Source of the DNA: Mesorhizobium sp. B1-1-8
GTDB lineage: Bacteria > Pseudomonadota > Alphaproteobacteria > Rhizobiales > Rhizobiaceae
Reading direction: 5' to 3'
NCBI RefSeq assembly: GCF_006442795.2
Contig: NZ_CP083957.1
Span: 124,001-188,000, forward strand
Length of the DNA stretch: 64,000 nucleotides
Positions within the stretch are counted from its first letter, which is position 1; each line of letters begins with the position of its first letter. The notes under the pieces are model-generated. The model had not been told where the DNA came from. It worked only from the letters and a program-made list of their open reading frames with translations, and searched no databases. This document shows positions 33,515 to 43,600 of this stretch, piece after piece. The translations under genes and the position numbers were made by a program.

Positions 33515-33732
33515 TCCATCTCCTCCGAGATGAAAGGCCCTGCAAGACGAATGCCATCATTTTGTCCGCAAACGAGACAAGTCTCCAAGGTTGCATCCTG
33601 GGGGTCAGGTATTTGCAAAGCAAAAGGGCTGGACGATTGGCCCGGGTTCTTGTCGGCTTCTGCGGATCAAGAATCGGAGAAGCTTGGCGCCGGCCCAGGC
33701 GAATGGTCCGCCAGGCCATAGTTATGTTCGGT

Positions 33733-33757
33733 GGAACTAAAGAGACACGCTGGTGTT
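33733..33757 (+). promoter_or_regulatory. EcfG-type promoter of the MucR-like gene
   Basis: GGAAC at 33733-33737, 16-base spacer, TGTT at 33754-33757, 30 bases before the ATG at 33787. The same -10 variant is seen before the DUF4142 operon. Confidence 0.5.
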
Positions 33758-33786
33758 CATCGTGAAAGAACGGCGGGTTCGATCAA

Positions 33787-34242
33787 ATGACTGGCGAAGA
33801 CACGAGCTTTGGTTCGCTGAGCGAACTGACAGCACAGATCGTGGCTGCATATGTCAGCAGAAACCCGGTCCCTTCCTCCGCTTTGCCGGACCTGATCATC
33901 AGCGTCAACCTGTCGCTGTCGACCGCTCGAGAGTCGGCCACAAAAAACAAGGCGAAGCCCGTGCCGGCGGTCAACCCGAGAAAGTCGGTGACACCGGAAT
34001 TCATCGTCTGCCTCGAAGATGGCAAGAAGTTCAAATCGTTGCGGCGCCATTTAGGCACAAGCCATGGCTTGTCACCCGATCAGTATAGAGCCAAATGGGG
34101 ACTGGCGCGGGACTATCCCATGAGCGCCACAAACTACTCCGCGGCGCGCTCGGCCCTGGCAAAGTCAATGGGTCTCGGCAAAGCCGGGAACCCTAAGCGG
34201 GGCAAAGGCCAGGCTCGGCCGGGCGCAGAAAAAAACCGCTAG
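33787..34242 (+). CDS. Ros/MucR family zinc-finger transcription regulator
   Basis: 151 residues. Residues 10-50 match the N-terminal oligomerisation region (LSELTAQIVAAYVSRNPVPS, then ALPDLIISVNLSLS). Residues about 70-110 are the prokaryotic zinc finger (EFIVCLEDGKKFKSLRRHLG, then TSHGLSPDQYRAKWGLARDY) with Cys75, His88 and His93; the first Cys of the usual pair is not obvious, as in some MucR homologues. MucR proteins control exopolysaccharide, motility and nodulation genes. This one is probably an accessory paralogue. An EcfG-like promoter is upstream. The tail is Lys/Arg-rich. Confidence 0.92.
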   Translation: MTGEDTSFGSLSELTAQIVAAYVSRNPVPSSALPDLIISVNLSLSTARESATKNKAKPVPAVNPRKSVTPEFIVCLEDGKKFKSLRRHLGTSHGLSPDQYRAKWGLARDYPMSATNYSAARSALAKSMGLGKAGNPKRGKGQARPGAEKNR

Positions 34243-34768
34243 TCACCTGTCGGATCCGCGCCGACAACGAGCCACATCCTGCCTGCTGGTCGCGCCATCC
34301 ACCAGCGTGTCGAGCCACAACAGCCGGGTCAGAGCTGTTTGTGTGAGCTCTCGCAGCTTGCGATGATCGGCAAGCAGCACCTGGCACGCGCCATGATTAC
34401 AATCCCATCCATTTTTCGAAGCATGAAAGCATGAAAGGTCGTCGAAGTCAGTGAATGGTCGCCCGCCATGTTCCAAGACCTTGTAGCTAGCTTCAACGAT
34501 CAAAGTGCCGTAGCCGGGCCGAGAACCCTGCCGAGACCAGATCCTGGCCTCTGGCGAACTCTCTTGCCGAGCCGAATAACCTACAGCAACGCCCTCTGCT
34601 TTCGGAGATGTCGTCGTGTTCACCGAGTTGCAGATAAAGAGCCTGTAGCATGTGCACGTCGAAACAGGCCTCACCAGGCGCGGCGACGGAAGAGCAAAGC
34701 TATCGTAATTGTCGGGCGCTGCGGTTGCAGATCAAAGGAAATCCGCTCGGGGGCGCTCCTCCGTGCCG
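34243..34768. other. Intergenic region between the MucR-like and TetR genes
   Basis: About 525 bases. A minus-strand frame over much of it (up to 34674) contains some protein-like stretches (SYKVLEHGGRPFTDFDDLSC; LRELTQTALTRLLWLDTLVD) but no credible start or family, so no gene is called. Confidence 0.4.
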
Positions 34769-34795
34769 AAAAAACCCGCTGGCAGAGCCAGCGGG
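34769..34795 (-). terminator. Rho-independent terminator of the tetR-like gene
   Basis: On the minus strand a 9-bp perfect stem (cccgctggc / gccagcggg, 34795-34775) with a 3-base loop is followed by six T (34774-34769). It lies about 130 bases after the stop of the TetR gene at 34927. Confidence 0.85.
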
Positions 34796-34926
34796 CGAGT
34801 TGAGTCGGCAACCTGACTGCGCAGCAGAATGCTGGTGCGCAAGCAGATGCTAATGGAACCCATGCACAGATCTAATGTTCCACACCGTGCGGCGCGGCAA
34901 TTGGCTTTGTGGCCGTAAGTTGCCAT

Positions 34927-35550
34927 TCATGACCATTTTTTCCAGGCGTTCTGGTGGTCCGATCGCGATGCGCCCAGGGCCCGAAGCACCGACTCGACAG
35001 TCTGTTGTGTCACGTCGGGCCTAGCACCACGATCAAGGATGCCGCGCGTCACCTGCAGCCATATGCCCATCACGATGTCGACTGCCAGCTCAGCGTCCGG
35101 TATGGTCACGCGCTCTTGGATTATCGCGTGAGCGATATCCGCCTTGAGGTTCGTGCGGATACCCCGCGCGTACTCGGTGCGCGACTGAGAACTCTGGATA
35201 ACCAGACGTGCCCAGTTCGAATCCGAGATCGCCTTTTCCAAGAACTTGGTGAAGGCGAAGGATAAGCGCTTGACGGGATCTTCTAGTGCGAGGCGCGCAT
35301 CCTTCAGCACCGCGTCGAAGCTGTCCCCGAGTTTCTCTCCTACAGCCGCGGCCAGTTCGTCGATGCTCTGGAAGTGGTAGTAGAAGGTACCCTTCGCGAC
35401 GCCGGCTGCCTCCACGACTGCATCGACCGTAACCGCCTCGCGAGGCCGTTCCGCCATCAGCATCGTCCCGGCATCCAAGATCAGCGTACGTGTTCTTTCT
35501 CGCTTCTCCCGTCCGATCTCCGCCCTGCGCGCCAAATCAACCTTTGCCAT
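34927..35550 (-). CDS. TetR/AcrR family transcription repressor
   Basis: 207 residues. HTH at about residues 18-65: ERTRTLILDAGTMLMAERPR, then VDAVVEAAGVAKGTFYYHFQ (the typical KGTFYYHF recognition helix). The C-terminal all-helical domain binds an unknown ligand and makes dimers. It is divergent from the patatin operon, with a palindromic TTGACYA-N2-TAGTCRA site over the patatin -35 box. The same site recurs before the RND efflux operon at 47.75 kb, so I infer that this repressor controls both. Regulation by a lipid or solvent-like effector would suit the target genes but is speculative. Confidence 0.9.
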   Translation of the reverse strand: MAKVDLARRAEIGREKRERTRTLILDAGTMLMAERPREAVTVDAVVEAAGVAKGTFYYHFQSIDELAAAVGEKLGDSFDAVLKDARLALEDPVKRLSFAFTKFLEKAISDSNWARLVIQSSQSRTEYARGIRTNLKADIAHAIIQERVTIPDAELAVDIVMGIWLQVTRGILDRGARPDVTQQTVESVLRALGASRSDHQNAWKKWS

Positions 35551-35590
35551 CCGTCCTGCCTTTTTTGCATTGCACCATTACGCAAATGTC

Positions 35591-35622
35591 ATATTGACCA
35601 AATAGTCGATTTGACCTAATTG
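35591..35622 (+). promoter_or_regulatory. Promoter and TetR operator of the patatin operon
   Basis: -35 TTGACC (35594-35599), 17-base spacer, -10 TAATTG (35617-35622). The partial palindrome TTGACCA-AA-TAGTCGA covers the -35 box. The 28 bases from 35591 match those at 47752 in 24 positions, while flanking sequence differs, which points to a shared regulator site. Confidence 0.68.
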
Positions 35623-35702
35623 TGCAATATGAAAGTTGCTCAGCCAACCAAACCGGCCCCGGCTCCAGTTTTCGCAACACAAGCGTATCCGAACAATAAG
35701 GA

Positions 35703-36881
35703 ATGGCATCAATGAATGTTCAGTCCCAGCACTTCAAGTCAGGGAGCCGGCCGCTGCCGTTCGAATGTATTGCCCTGGTGCTGCAAGGTGGCGGCGCGCT
35801 CGGCGCCTACCAAGCGGGAGTCTATGAAGCTCTTGCGGAAGCCGGCATTCATCCGGACTGGGTCGCCGGCGTGTCCATCGGTTCCATCAACGCGGCAATC
35901 ATTGCCGGTAACGAGCCTTCCGAACGGGTCTCAAAGCTGCGTGCGTTCTGGCACGAGATTACGGCCAACCCCCTGCTCGACTGGGCTACCGCTGCAGGCA
36001 CGCTCGCTCCCAAAGGCGACCTGCCCCGCGCGATCTTCAATCAGTTCAGTGCAGCCTGTGCGGCCATTGCTGGCGCGCCGGGTTTTTTCAGTCTCCGGCA
36101 ACCTGCTCCCTGGCTCCGCCCAGGTGGAGCAATCGAGGGCACAAGTTTTTACGAAACCACTCACCTGAAGAGCACGCTTGAACGACTTGTCGACTTCGAC
36201 CGGATCAACGCAGGCGGCATGCGTTTCAGCGCAGGCGCCGTAAACGTGTGCACGGGTAATTTCGTCTACTTCGACAATCAAACCCATACGATCCGTCCAG
36301 AGCACGTGATGGCCAGCGGCTCGCTTCCGCCAGGCTTCCCGGCCATTGAGATCGAGGGGGAATTCTACTGGGACGGCGGCCTCATCTCGAACACCCCGTT
36401 GCAATGGGTGGCCGAGAACGGGCCTCGGCAGGACACGCTCGCCTTCCAGGTGGACCTCTGGAGCGCCCAGGGTGATTTTCCTCGTAATCTTGCCGACGTG
36501 GCGACCAGGCAGAAGGAAATCCAGTATTCCAGCCGCACCCGCGCCAACACCGAGCAGTTCAAGCAGCACCAGCGGTCCCGGCACGCGCTTGCAGGCTTAC
36601 TCGCAAAGCTTCCCGCCCACCTGCTCGGCAGCGATGAAGCCACCATGCTGAGCTCTCTTGCGGACCACAAGGTCTACAAATTGGTTCACCTGATCTACCG
36701 GTCCAGACAGTACGAGACGCACTCAAAGGATTTCGAGTTTTCGCGGCTGTCGATGGAGGACCATTGGCAAGCCGGCTACTTCGACGCGGCGCGCACGCTG
36801 CGTCAGCCAGAGGCACTAAGCAGACCGAACAATCTGGAGGGAGTCAGCACTTACGATCTCGCCCAGGACGGGCAGGAGTAG
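35703..36881 (+). CDS. Patatin-like phospholipase with C-terminal DUF3734-like domain
   Basis: 392 residues, cytoplasmic (no signal). The catalytic dyad family motifs are complete: oxyanion hole LVLQGGGALGAYQAGVYEAL, nucleophile GVSIGSIN (Ser in GxSxG) and the Asp in YWDGGLISNTPL. The C-terminal third after about residue 260 (RQKEIQYSSRTRANTEQFKQ; YKLVHLIYRSRQYETHSKDF; SMEDHWQAGYFDAARTL) matches the DUF3734 extension. Substrate probably a phospholipid or, given the neighbours, an acyl or polyhydroxybutyrate-related ester. First gene of an operon with acetoacetate decarboxylase and 3-hydroxybutyrate dehydrogenase; a TetR repressor is divergent. Confidence 0.92.
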   Translation: MASMNVQSQHFKSGSRPLPFECIALVLQGGGALGAYQAGVYEALAEAGIHPDWVAGVSIGSINAAIIAGNEPSERVSKLRAFWHEITANPLLDWATAAGTLAPKGDLPRAIFNQFSAACAAIAGAPGFFSLRQPAPWLRPGGAIEGTSFYETTHLKSTLERLVDFDRINAGGMRFSAGAVNVCTGNFVYFDNQTHTIRPEHVMASGSLPPGFPAIEIEGEFYWDGGLISNTPLQWVAENGPRQDTLAFQVDLWSAQGDFPRNLADVATRQKEIQYSSRTRANTEQFKQHQRSRHALAGLLAKLPAHLLGSDEATMLSSLADHKVYKLVHLIYRSRQYETHSKDFEFSRLSMEDHWQAGYFDAARTLRQPEALSRPNNLEGVSTYDLAQDGQE

Positions 36882-36979
36882 CCGCCGCGATGCGGCCGCA
36901 CGACCGAGATCGCACTTCAATTCCCACCTAACTGGCTTCTCCTGAGGCAACCAGACCGCTTCATCAAGGAACTCCAACT

Positions 36980-37765
36980 ATGAATCAAGACACTGTCCGG
37001 GAAACGGCGTTCGCCATGCCTCTGACCAATCCCGCCTATCCCCTCGGCCCATATCGTTTCCGAAATCGCGAGTATCTGATCATTACCTATCGGACGGATC
37101 CGAGGAAGTTGCGCGAGCTTGTGCCGGAACCGCTTGATGTGCCCGATCCGTTGGTGAAGTTCGAGTTCATACGCATGCCCGACTCGTCGGGGTTCGGCGA
37201 CTACACGGAAAGTGGCCAGGTCATTCCTATTTCTTTTCGCGGCCGCCATGGCAGCTACACCCATTGCATGTTTCTTGACGATCACCCGCCGATCGCAGGT
37301 GGACGCGAACTGTGGGGTTTCCCAAAGAAGCTAGCCAGTCCCACGCTCCGCGTAGAGACCGACACTCTTGTGGGCACACTCGACTACGGCCCGGTCCGGG
37401 TCGCCACCGCAACCATGGGCTACAAGCACCGGGCTGCCGAACTCGCATCCGTAAGGGCCTCACTCAGCGAACCGAATTTCCTGCTCAAGATCATCCCCCA
37501 TGTCGACGGCAGGCCACGTATCTGTGAACTGGTCGAATACCGCTTGGAAGATATCGATCTCAAAGAAGCCTGGCACGGCCCGGCATCGCTCGACCTTTGG
37601 CCGCACGCGCTGGCCCCCGTGGCAGAATTACCGGTCCTGGAGGTGGTATCGGCGATGCACATCATTGCCGATCTGACTCTGCCGCTCGGGACGGTCGTCC
37701 ATGACTATCTGGCCGAGACGAAGCCCACCTATAACAAAGGAAAAACCCATGCGTTCGCTAAGTGA
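36980..37765 (+). CDS. adc: Acetoacetate decarboxylase
   Basis: A 261-residue enzyme that converts acetoacetate to acetone and CO2 through a Schiff-base Lys. Family landmarks: [20 protein letters not shown] near the start, [20 protein letters not shown], and [11 protein letters not shown] containing the catalytic Lys. Length matches the family (about 245-265). The stop overlaps the next gene's start by 17 bases, so the pair is translationally linked. Together with the dehydrogenase it would oxidise 3-hydroxybutyrate to acetoacetate and decarboxylate it, draining ketone bodies derived from polyhydroxybutyrate or fatty acids. Confidence 0.92.
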   Translation: MNQDTVRETAFAMPLTNPAYPLGPYRFRNREYLIITYRTDPRKLRELVPEPLDVPDPLVKFEFIRMPDSSGFGDYTESGQVIPISFRGRHGSYTHCMFLDDHPPIAGGRELWGFPKKLASPTLRVETDTLVGTLDYGPVRVATATMGYKHRAAELASVRASLSEPNFLLKIIPHVDGRPRICELVEYRLEDIDLKEAWHGPASLDLWPHALAPVAELPVLEVVSAMHIIADLTLPLGTVVHDYLAETKPTYNKGKTHAFAK

Positions 37766-38570
37766 AACATCGTCGGTCAAGCAGGCCGGCGGCCGGCTTA
37801 TGGACAAGGTCGCAATGATCACTGGAGCTGCGAGCGGCATCGGCAGGGAAATTGCACTCACCTTTGCCCGTGAGGGGGCAAAGGTGGTCATCGCAGATCT
37901 CGATCAGCAGGCGGCTCGAAGAACCGCGGCCGAGATCGATCCGACGGGCAAACGTGCGCTCGGAGTCGCGATGGACGTCGGCAATGAGGAGCAGGTCGAA
38001 ATTGGCATGGGCCAAGCGATCCAGGCCTTCGGCCGATTGGACGTCCTAGTCAGCAACGCCGGTGTCCAGATTGTCGGCCCTCTCGTCGAATTCGAATTCG
38101 CAAAATGGAAGAAACTCCTTTCCATCCACCTCGATGGTGCCTTCCTGACCACCCGCGCCGCCTTACGGCAGATGTACAAGCAGAACAGCGGCAGCATCAT
38201 CTACATGGGATCGGTACATTCCAAGGAAGCATCGCCGCTCAAAGCGCCTTATGTGACAGCCAAGCATGGCTTGATCGGCCTGGCTAAGGTCGTAGCGAAG
38301 GAGGGTGCCGACCGCGGCGTTCGTGCCAATGTGATTTGCCCCGGTTTCGTTCGCACCCCGCTGGTGGAAAAGCAGATACCGGAACAGGCCCGCGAGTTCG
38401 GGATATCTGAAGCGGAGGTCGTCAAAAACATCATGCTGAAGGAAACCGTCGACGGCCAGTTCACGACTGTGCAGGATGTGGCGGAGACGGCGTTGTTTCT
38501 CGCGGCCTTCCCCTCTAACGCTCTGACTGGCCAGTCGCTAGTGGTCAGCCATGGGTGGTCTATGCAGTAG
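37749..38570 (+). CDS. bdhA: 3-hydroxybutyrate dehydrogenase (SDR family)
   Basis: 273 residues from the ATG at 37749, just after an aaagga box inside the end of adc. Short-chain dehydrogenase motifs: [20 protein letters not shown] (NAD-binding TGxxxGIG), [18 protein letters not shown] (N-A-G), [26 protein letters not shown] (catalytic Ser, Tyr and Lys of YxxxK) and [20 protein letters not shown], which is typical of D-3-hydroxybutyrate dehydrogenase. It oxidises D-3-hydroxybutyrate to acetoacetate with NAD+. The context with acetoacetate decarboxylase supports the assignment. About 16 N-terminal residues precede the Rossmann fold, slightly longer than usual. Confidence 0.88.
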   Translation: MRSLSETSSVKQAGGRLMDKVAMITGAASGIGREIALTFAREGAKVVIADLDQQAARRTAAEIDPTGKRALGVAMDVGNEEQVEIGMGQAIQAFGRLDVLVSNAGVQIVGPLVEFEFAKWKKLLSIHLDGAFLTTRAALRQMYKQNSGSIIYMGSVHSKEASPLKAPYVTAKHGLIGLAKVVAKEGADRGVRANVICPGFVRTPLVEKQIPEQAREFGISEAEVVKNIMLKETVDGQFTTVQDVAETALFLAAFPSNALTGQSLVVSHGWSMQ

Positions 38571-38787
38571 CCTTGCAGGACACCGGCAAGCCAGGGGTCT
38601 ACCGGGGCGGGTTGCGCAAAAGCGGGAGCACGCGCTTCGAATCGACCAATATGGCGCGCCGCGTATCGAGGGGCACCCGGCCACGCATGTAGTGAAGTTC
38701 TGGCCTGTAGCGCGGTGCTATGAAGTTCCTAACTGCCGAGAAACAGTTTTTGAGGAGGGATCGCGCTTTCATGGTCTATTTCCTTCT

Positions 38788-39285
38788 CTAAGCTGGTTTA
38801 GTTTCCGAATGGGTTGGCAGAGCCGGCAGCCATAGGTCGACCGAGGTACCCTGTCGGGGCGCGCTGGTAATCGAGAGTTCCCCCTGCAGACTTTTGATAA
38901 GCTGCCCGATCATCGCCAGAGAGAGGCCGTTTTCGTTGCTCTCCAGCGGGAGACTGGCGTCTTCCGATATCTTCGCTGCTGCTTCACTCCCACCGAGGCC
39001 GGTTTCAGTTACGGAAAGGTGGATCATCCGCTCTGACAAACCGATGTGGCTCGAGGGCGGAAACCCTAGTCCGGCAGCAATAGTGACATTGCCGCCATCT
39101 GGCATGGCATCATGTGCACCGAGAACGAGATTGAGGAGAGCAAGATCCACGAGTTGCCGATCGACAAATGCCAGCGGAAGATTGTCCGCGACCTCTATGG
39201 CTCGACAGATGTCGGTCGAGAGGACGCTGGCGAACGCGGTCTTGAACAGCTCGAGCGACCGGCGAATGTCTACTGGTTCGGGCAT
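38788..39285 (-). CDS. Histidine-kinase-like ATPase domain, degenerate (second half of a split kinase)
   Basis: 165 residues from an ATG that overlaps the preceding gene's stop (TAATG at 39287-39283). The sequence follows the HATPase_c plan: ALLNLVLGAHDAMPDGGNVT (N box), SVTETGLGGSEAAAK (G1 box), NGLSLAMIGQLIKSLQGELS (G2 box) and RQGTSVDLWLPA. Key residues are altered: the N-box Asn of NLxxNAxDA is Gly, the G1 Asp is Glu, and GTGLGLS is reduced to ENGLSLA. ATP binding and kinase activity are therefore doubtful. It probably pairs with the dimerisation-domain gene just upstream as a non-canonical or decaying sensor. Confidence 0.7.
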   Translation of the reverse strand: MPEPVDIRRSLELFKTAFASVLSTDICRAIEVADNLPLAFVDRQLVDLALLNLVLGAHDAMPDGGNVTIAAGLGFPPSSHIGLSERMIHLSVTETGLGGSEAAAKISEDASLPLESNENGLSLAMIGQLIKSLQGELSITSAPRQGTSVDLWLPALPTHSETKPA

Positions 39286-39557
39286 TACCGGCCGAGGGTG
39301 CGCAGGTCGAGAAGTTGCCGGGCAAGAGTCTTGGCACGAAACGCGCAAAAAATGGCGCCGTCGATCTTCCTGATCTGCCTGGAAGTGCCGGCGCGGCGCT
39401 CTTGCAACTCTTGAAGAATGGTGAGCACCGGTGTCAGAAGTTTGTCGAAGTCGTGGACAATAGACCAGAGAAGTCTGCGTGGTTCTTTTGCCCCGGTGGG
39501 TGCGCCTGACTCGTCGGGCCGGCAGTAACCGTACTGAGATGAGCTGTATTCCATCAT
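39285..39557 (-). CDS. Histidine-kinase DHp-like fragment (first half of a split kinase)
   Basis: 90 residues from ATG 39557 after an agagagaag box (39554 also possible). Residues about 30-85 (LLWSIVHDFDKLLTPVLTIL; AKTLARQLLDLRTLGR) match the HDFNNLLT type H-box and second helix of sensor kinases in which a hybrid kinase domain normally follows directly. The frame ends with TAA in TAATG, where the ATPase-domain gene begins in another frame. Either a one-base change split one kinase gene in two, or the two halves work as separate chains. Confidence 0.6.
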   Translation of the reverse strand: MMEYSSSQYGYCRPDESGAPTGAKEPRRLLWSIVHDFDKLLTPVLTILQELQERRAGTSRQIRKIDGAIFCAFRAKTLARQLLDLRTLGR

Positions 39558-40090
39558 ACTTCTCTCTCTTGAACCCGTTCGGGATACTCTTCGGTGATGA
39601 GCGTTTTTATCCCGCGGGTAATTCAGCCTGCTATTGTTCTGACGTATAGGCGCCTTGCCTTTTCGGCATATTTGCCGGGGCAATTCCACGATTCCGGCAA
39701 CTCTGGACGGCGAGTGGAGGTCGATTGAGGAGATGAAGACTTGGGCCGGCTCTTGGGCGGCTCGTCAGCGGGCCGCTGACGACTTAAGCAACAATGGCGA
39801 GCTCGGGAAACATACGCCTTCGACAGCCGTAGCGTCATGAAGGGCTGTGCGAGCCCGGCTTTGGATCTGGCAACGACGGAAAAGCCTAGCCGGCCGATCT
39901 GGCTGGCCGAGCATTCAGGCGCGGTTCACCCGTCAATACGAAAGTATGTGAGTGACTATCAACGCGGCGCGCTCACGAGGCGACCGTATAATAGAATTTG
40001 GTTGATTATTCTGTCATTCGTTTCACGTTCGAAGTCGGATTTTTCCTTGGTGAATACCCCAGCCCCACATCGGCTTTGGAAGATACCGCC
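39558..40090. other. Intergenic region upstream of the split kinase
   Basis: About 530 bases. Short plus-strand frames (for example 39733-39840, MKTWAGSWAARQRAADDLSN) have some protein character but no ribosome site or family. An AT-richer part around 39980-40030 may hold promoters for the flanking genes; none was identified with confidence. Confidence 0.4.
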
Positions 40091-40279
40091 ATGACATGTA
40101 TAGTCTGCCAAAAAAATTTCCTTGAGCGTCCTTTCCACTACTACTTCTGTTCGAAGGTTTGCTGGGATGCCGCGACGACAAAGACCGCTTGGAAGATTCT
40201 ATCGGACAAAGACTTCGGTCCGCTTACGCCTGTTAAGCTCACCACTCCCATTCGCTATCCTCAGCTAGGGACCAGATGA
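40091..40279 (+). CDS. Small Cys-rich protein
   Basis: 62 residues from ATG 40091 (earlier starts would add a stretch with no homology features). CIVC at residues 3-6 and CSKVC at about 21-25 could form a zinc knuckle: MTCIVCQKNFLERPFHYYFC then SKVCWDAATTKTAWKIL. The remainder (FGPLTPVKLTTPIRYPQLG) is extended. No family was recognised. Alone on the plus strand between two gene-poor stretches. Confidence 0.5.
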   Translation: MTCIVCQKNFLERPFHYYFCSKVCWDAATTKTAWKILSDKDFGPLTPVKLTTPIRYPQLGTR

Positions 40280-40696
40280 CGATTGAGCGGCAGTTCGGCT
40301 GTGTTTGTAAAACAGATGGCATTCGAGGGCGCTGGACCACGTAACTGGTCGGCACTCTGCCGAAAGGGTTAAGAACGTATACGCCGGCATAATACCCGGA
40401 GTGCTCAATGCCGGGCTAAGGTTGCGTCGGTCCTGAGTTTCAGCTCCTCCCAACAGGGCCAACCCTGCCGCGCCGGGAAGCCCGATGACGCACCCCCCTC
40501 GTCCTCCCGGCGCGGCCCCTCTTCGAAAGGCAGGCGCTTTCGCGGCGATGCGAGGGCGGTGCGAACAGGATGCAGGCAGGAAAAGATCGGCGACAGATGT
40601 GAGCAGCCCTGCTGCGTACCAAAAGCCGGGCGCGTTGACACGACAAAGAAGTGGGTGAAACTGCGATGCCCGCGCTGCAACAATGATGCGGGCGGC
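40280..40696. other. Intergenic region before the giant kinase gene
   Basis: About 415 bases. The frame of the kinase gene is open upstream to 40559 with a Cys-rich, low-confidence stretch; minus-strand frames are shadows. No promoter boxes were recognised. Confidence 0.4.
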
Positions 40697-43600
40697 ATGG
40701 AGTCGAGCGGTGTGAAGATGGGCGGCACCGTCCAAGGCGGGCTGAAAAGGACCGCCAGAAAAGTGAAAGGCAAGCAGGAGCGGTCAGACTCTCCTGGTCG
40801 GCGGACAATCTCGACTCTGGTTGGCGAAAATGCCTCCCACGCTGCCTGGAATGACGGCGATCGAATCCTCACACCTCAAATACGCCAGAACGAGAAGGGC
40901 GGACCGCAGTTGGTCCTTATCGTGCGGCTTGCGTCCGCGCATCCCAGCCGCGCCAGCATCGACAGGCTGACACACGAATATGGCCTGAAAGACGAGCTGG
41001 ACAGCGCCTGGGCGGCAAAGCCGCTGGAACTTATCAACGACAACGGCCGCAGCGCACTCATCCTCGAGAACTTTGGCGGTGTGCCACTCCACCAGATTAT
41101 CGGAGACCGAACAGATCTCAGAACGCGCGATCTCCCGAACTTCCTGCGCGTGGCCATCAGTATTGCCGTGACGGTGGGCAAGCTCCACGAGCGCGGCCTC
41201 ATTCACAGGGACATCAAGCCGGCGAACATCCTGGTGAACGAGGTTGAAGGACAGGTTCGGCTCACGGGGTTCGGAGTGGCATCATGCCTCCTTCGGGAGC
41301 GCCAGGTGCCCGAAGCCCCCGAGATCATTGCCGGCACCCTTGCATACATGGCGCCCGAACAGACTGGCCGCATGAACCGGTCAGTGGACTCGCGTTGTGA
41401 TCTCTACGCGGTCGGGGTCACGTATTACGAAATGCTCACCGGCAGGCTACCCTTCACTGCATCCGAACCGATGGAATGGGTTCACTGCCATATTGCCAGG
41501 CGCCCTGTGCCACCGTCCGAGCGCGTCATGGAGGTGCCACCCACCATGTCGGCAATCGTGATGAGGCTGCTCGCCAAGAATGCCGAGGAACGTTACCAGA
41601 CAGCTGCCGGGCTGGAAGCGGATCTGCGTCGGGCCCTGCTCGATATGGAAAGCTACGGCCGTATCGGGGAATTCGCACTCGGGGCTCACGACGTGTCGGA
41701 CAGGCTGCTGATCTCTGAGCGGCCCTATGGGCGCGAGCCCGAAATCACTGCCTTACGTGCCGCTTTCGACCGAGTTGTTTGCTTGGGCCGAACCGAACTG
41801 GTGTTAATTTCAGGCCCGGCCGGGACTGGCAAGTCGATGGCGGCGAACGAGCTTCATCGCGCGCTCGTTCCGCAAGGACTTTTTGCATCAGGGAAATTCG
41901 ACCAGGATCAACGCGACGTCCCCTATGCGAGCTTGGCGCAGGCCTTGCAGGGTCTGGTGAAGACTCTGCTGGGCAAGAGCGAAGCCGAGCTCGAGCCGTG
42001 GCGCGCCTGGCTAGCTGAAGCTTTGGGCGCAAGTGGACAATTGATGACAACGCTCGTGCCAGAGCTCGAAACCTTGACTGGTCCGCAGCCGCCCGCGACC
42101 GAATTATCGCCACAGGATGCCAAGCGCCGCTTCCATTTGATCGTAAGGCGACTGCTTGCAGTGTTCGCCCGCGCGGAGCATCCGCTGGTGCTATTTTTTG
42201 ATGACCTCCAATGGCTGGATGCGGCGACACTCGACCTGCTTGAGGATCTTTGTACGCACCGGGATTTGAGCTATCTGCTGCTGATCGGCGCTTATCGCGA
42301 CAATGAGGTCACGGCTAGCCACCCGCTGATCCGGCGCCTGGCTGCAATTCGCGAGGCAGGAGAATTGGTCCGGGAAATCCGGCTGATGCCGCTCAAGCTG
42401 GAAGACGTTGGCGAGATGCTCGCCGATGCCCTTCATTGCGGGAGCAAACGTGTCCAGCCGCTTGCAAGGCTGGTGCACCAGAAAAGCGCGGGCAATCCAT
42501 TCTTTGCCCTTCAGTTTCTCAGCACGCTGCCTGACGAAGGGCTCCTTGAGTTTGATCGTGCGGAGGCCCGCTGGAAGTGGAACCTCGAGCGCATACGGGC
42601 CAAAGGCTATACTGACAACGTCGCGGACCTCATGCTGGCCAAGCTGCGGCGCTTACCCGCTGCGACCCAGGCCGCCCTGAGCATGCTGGCCTGTATCGGC
42701 AATCGAGCGACAGTTGGTACGCTGACCTTGATCAGGGACGAAAGCGAAGAAGCAGTCCACGCGGTATTCTGGGCTGCGGCGCGGGCCGGCCTCGTGCTGA
42801 GGCAACAGAAGACCTACCGGTTCCTGCATGACAGGGTGCAAGAGGCCGCCTACGGGCTGATGCCCCAAAGCGAGCAGAGCGCTGCGCATCTTGCGATAGG
42901 TAGACTTTTGCTAACGCATACGCCGTCAAACGCACTTGAAGAAAATATCTTCGAGATCGTCGGGCAGCTAAACCGCGGCAGGACACTGATCGCAGGGGCT
43001 AAGGAGCGCGAGCGCCTCGCCGACCTGAATCTGGTCGCCGCCCGCCGTGCCAAGGCGGCGGCGGCTTATGATTCGGCGCTAGCCTATGCCTGCGCAGGTG
43101 CGGCGCTGCTGCCGGGCGACGCATGGGAACGCCGGTATGAGCTCACCTTCGCGCTCGAGCTGCACCGAGCCGAAAGTGAGTTTTTAACGGGCGCATCGGA
43201 GGAGGCGGAGGCGCGCCTGGCGAATTTGGCGCGCCGTGCGACAAGCCTTACGGAGTTGGCGCGTGTCACTCGGCTTCGGGTGGACCTTTTCATGAGTCTC
43301 GGCCGAAGCGATCAGGCTATCGTCGTCGGTCTCGATTGCTTGCGCCGGATGGGCATCACGTGGCCCGCTCATCCCAGCAAAAATCGTGTGCGGCGCGAAT
43401 ACGTCCAGTTATGGCGACAGCTGGGGCAACGGCCGATCGAAGCGTTGCTCGACTTGCCGCCTATGGCAGATCCGATCGCGCTCGCGACAATGGATGTCCT
43501 GACCTCACTCGTGACTCCAGCTCTTTTCACCGACGAGAACCTGCGATGCCTGGTTATCGGGCGACTGGGGAACGTGAGTCTCAAATATGGCAATAGCGAC

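Noticed and set aside
34243..34674. Minus-strand open frame of 143 codons beside the MucR-like gene
   Set aside because: Some protein-like stretches, but no start signal, family or operon support.
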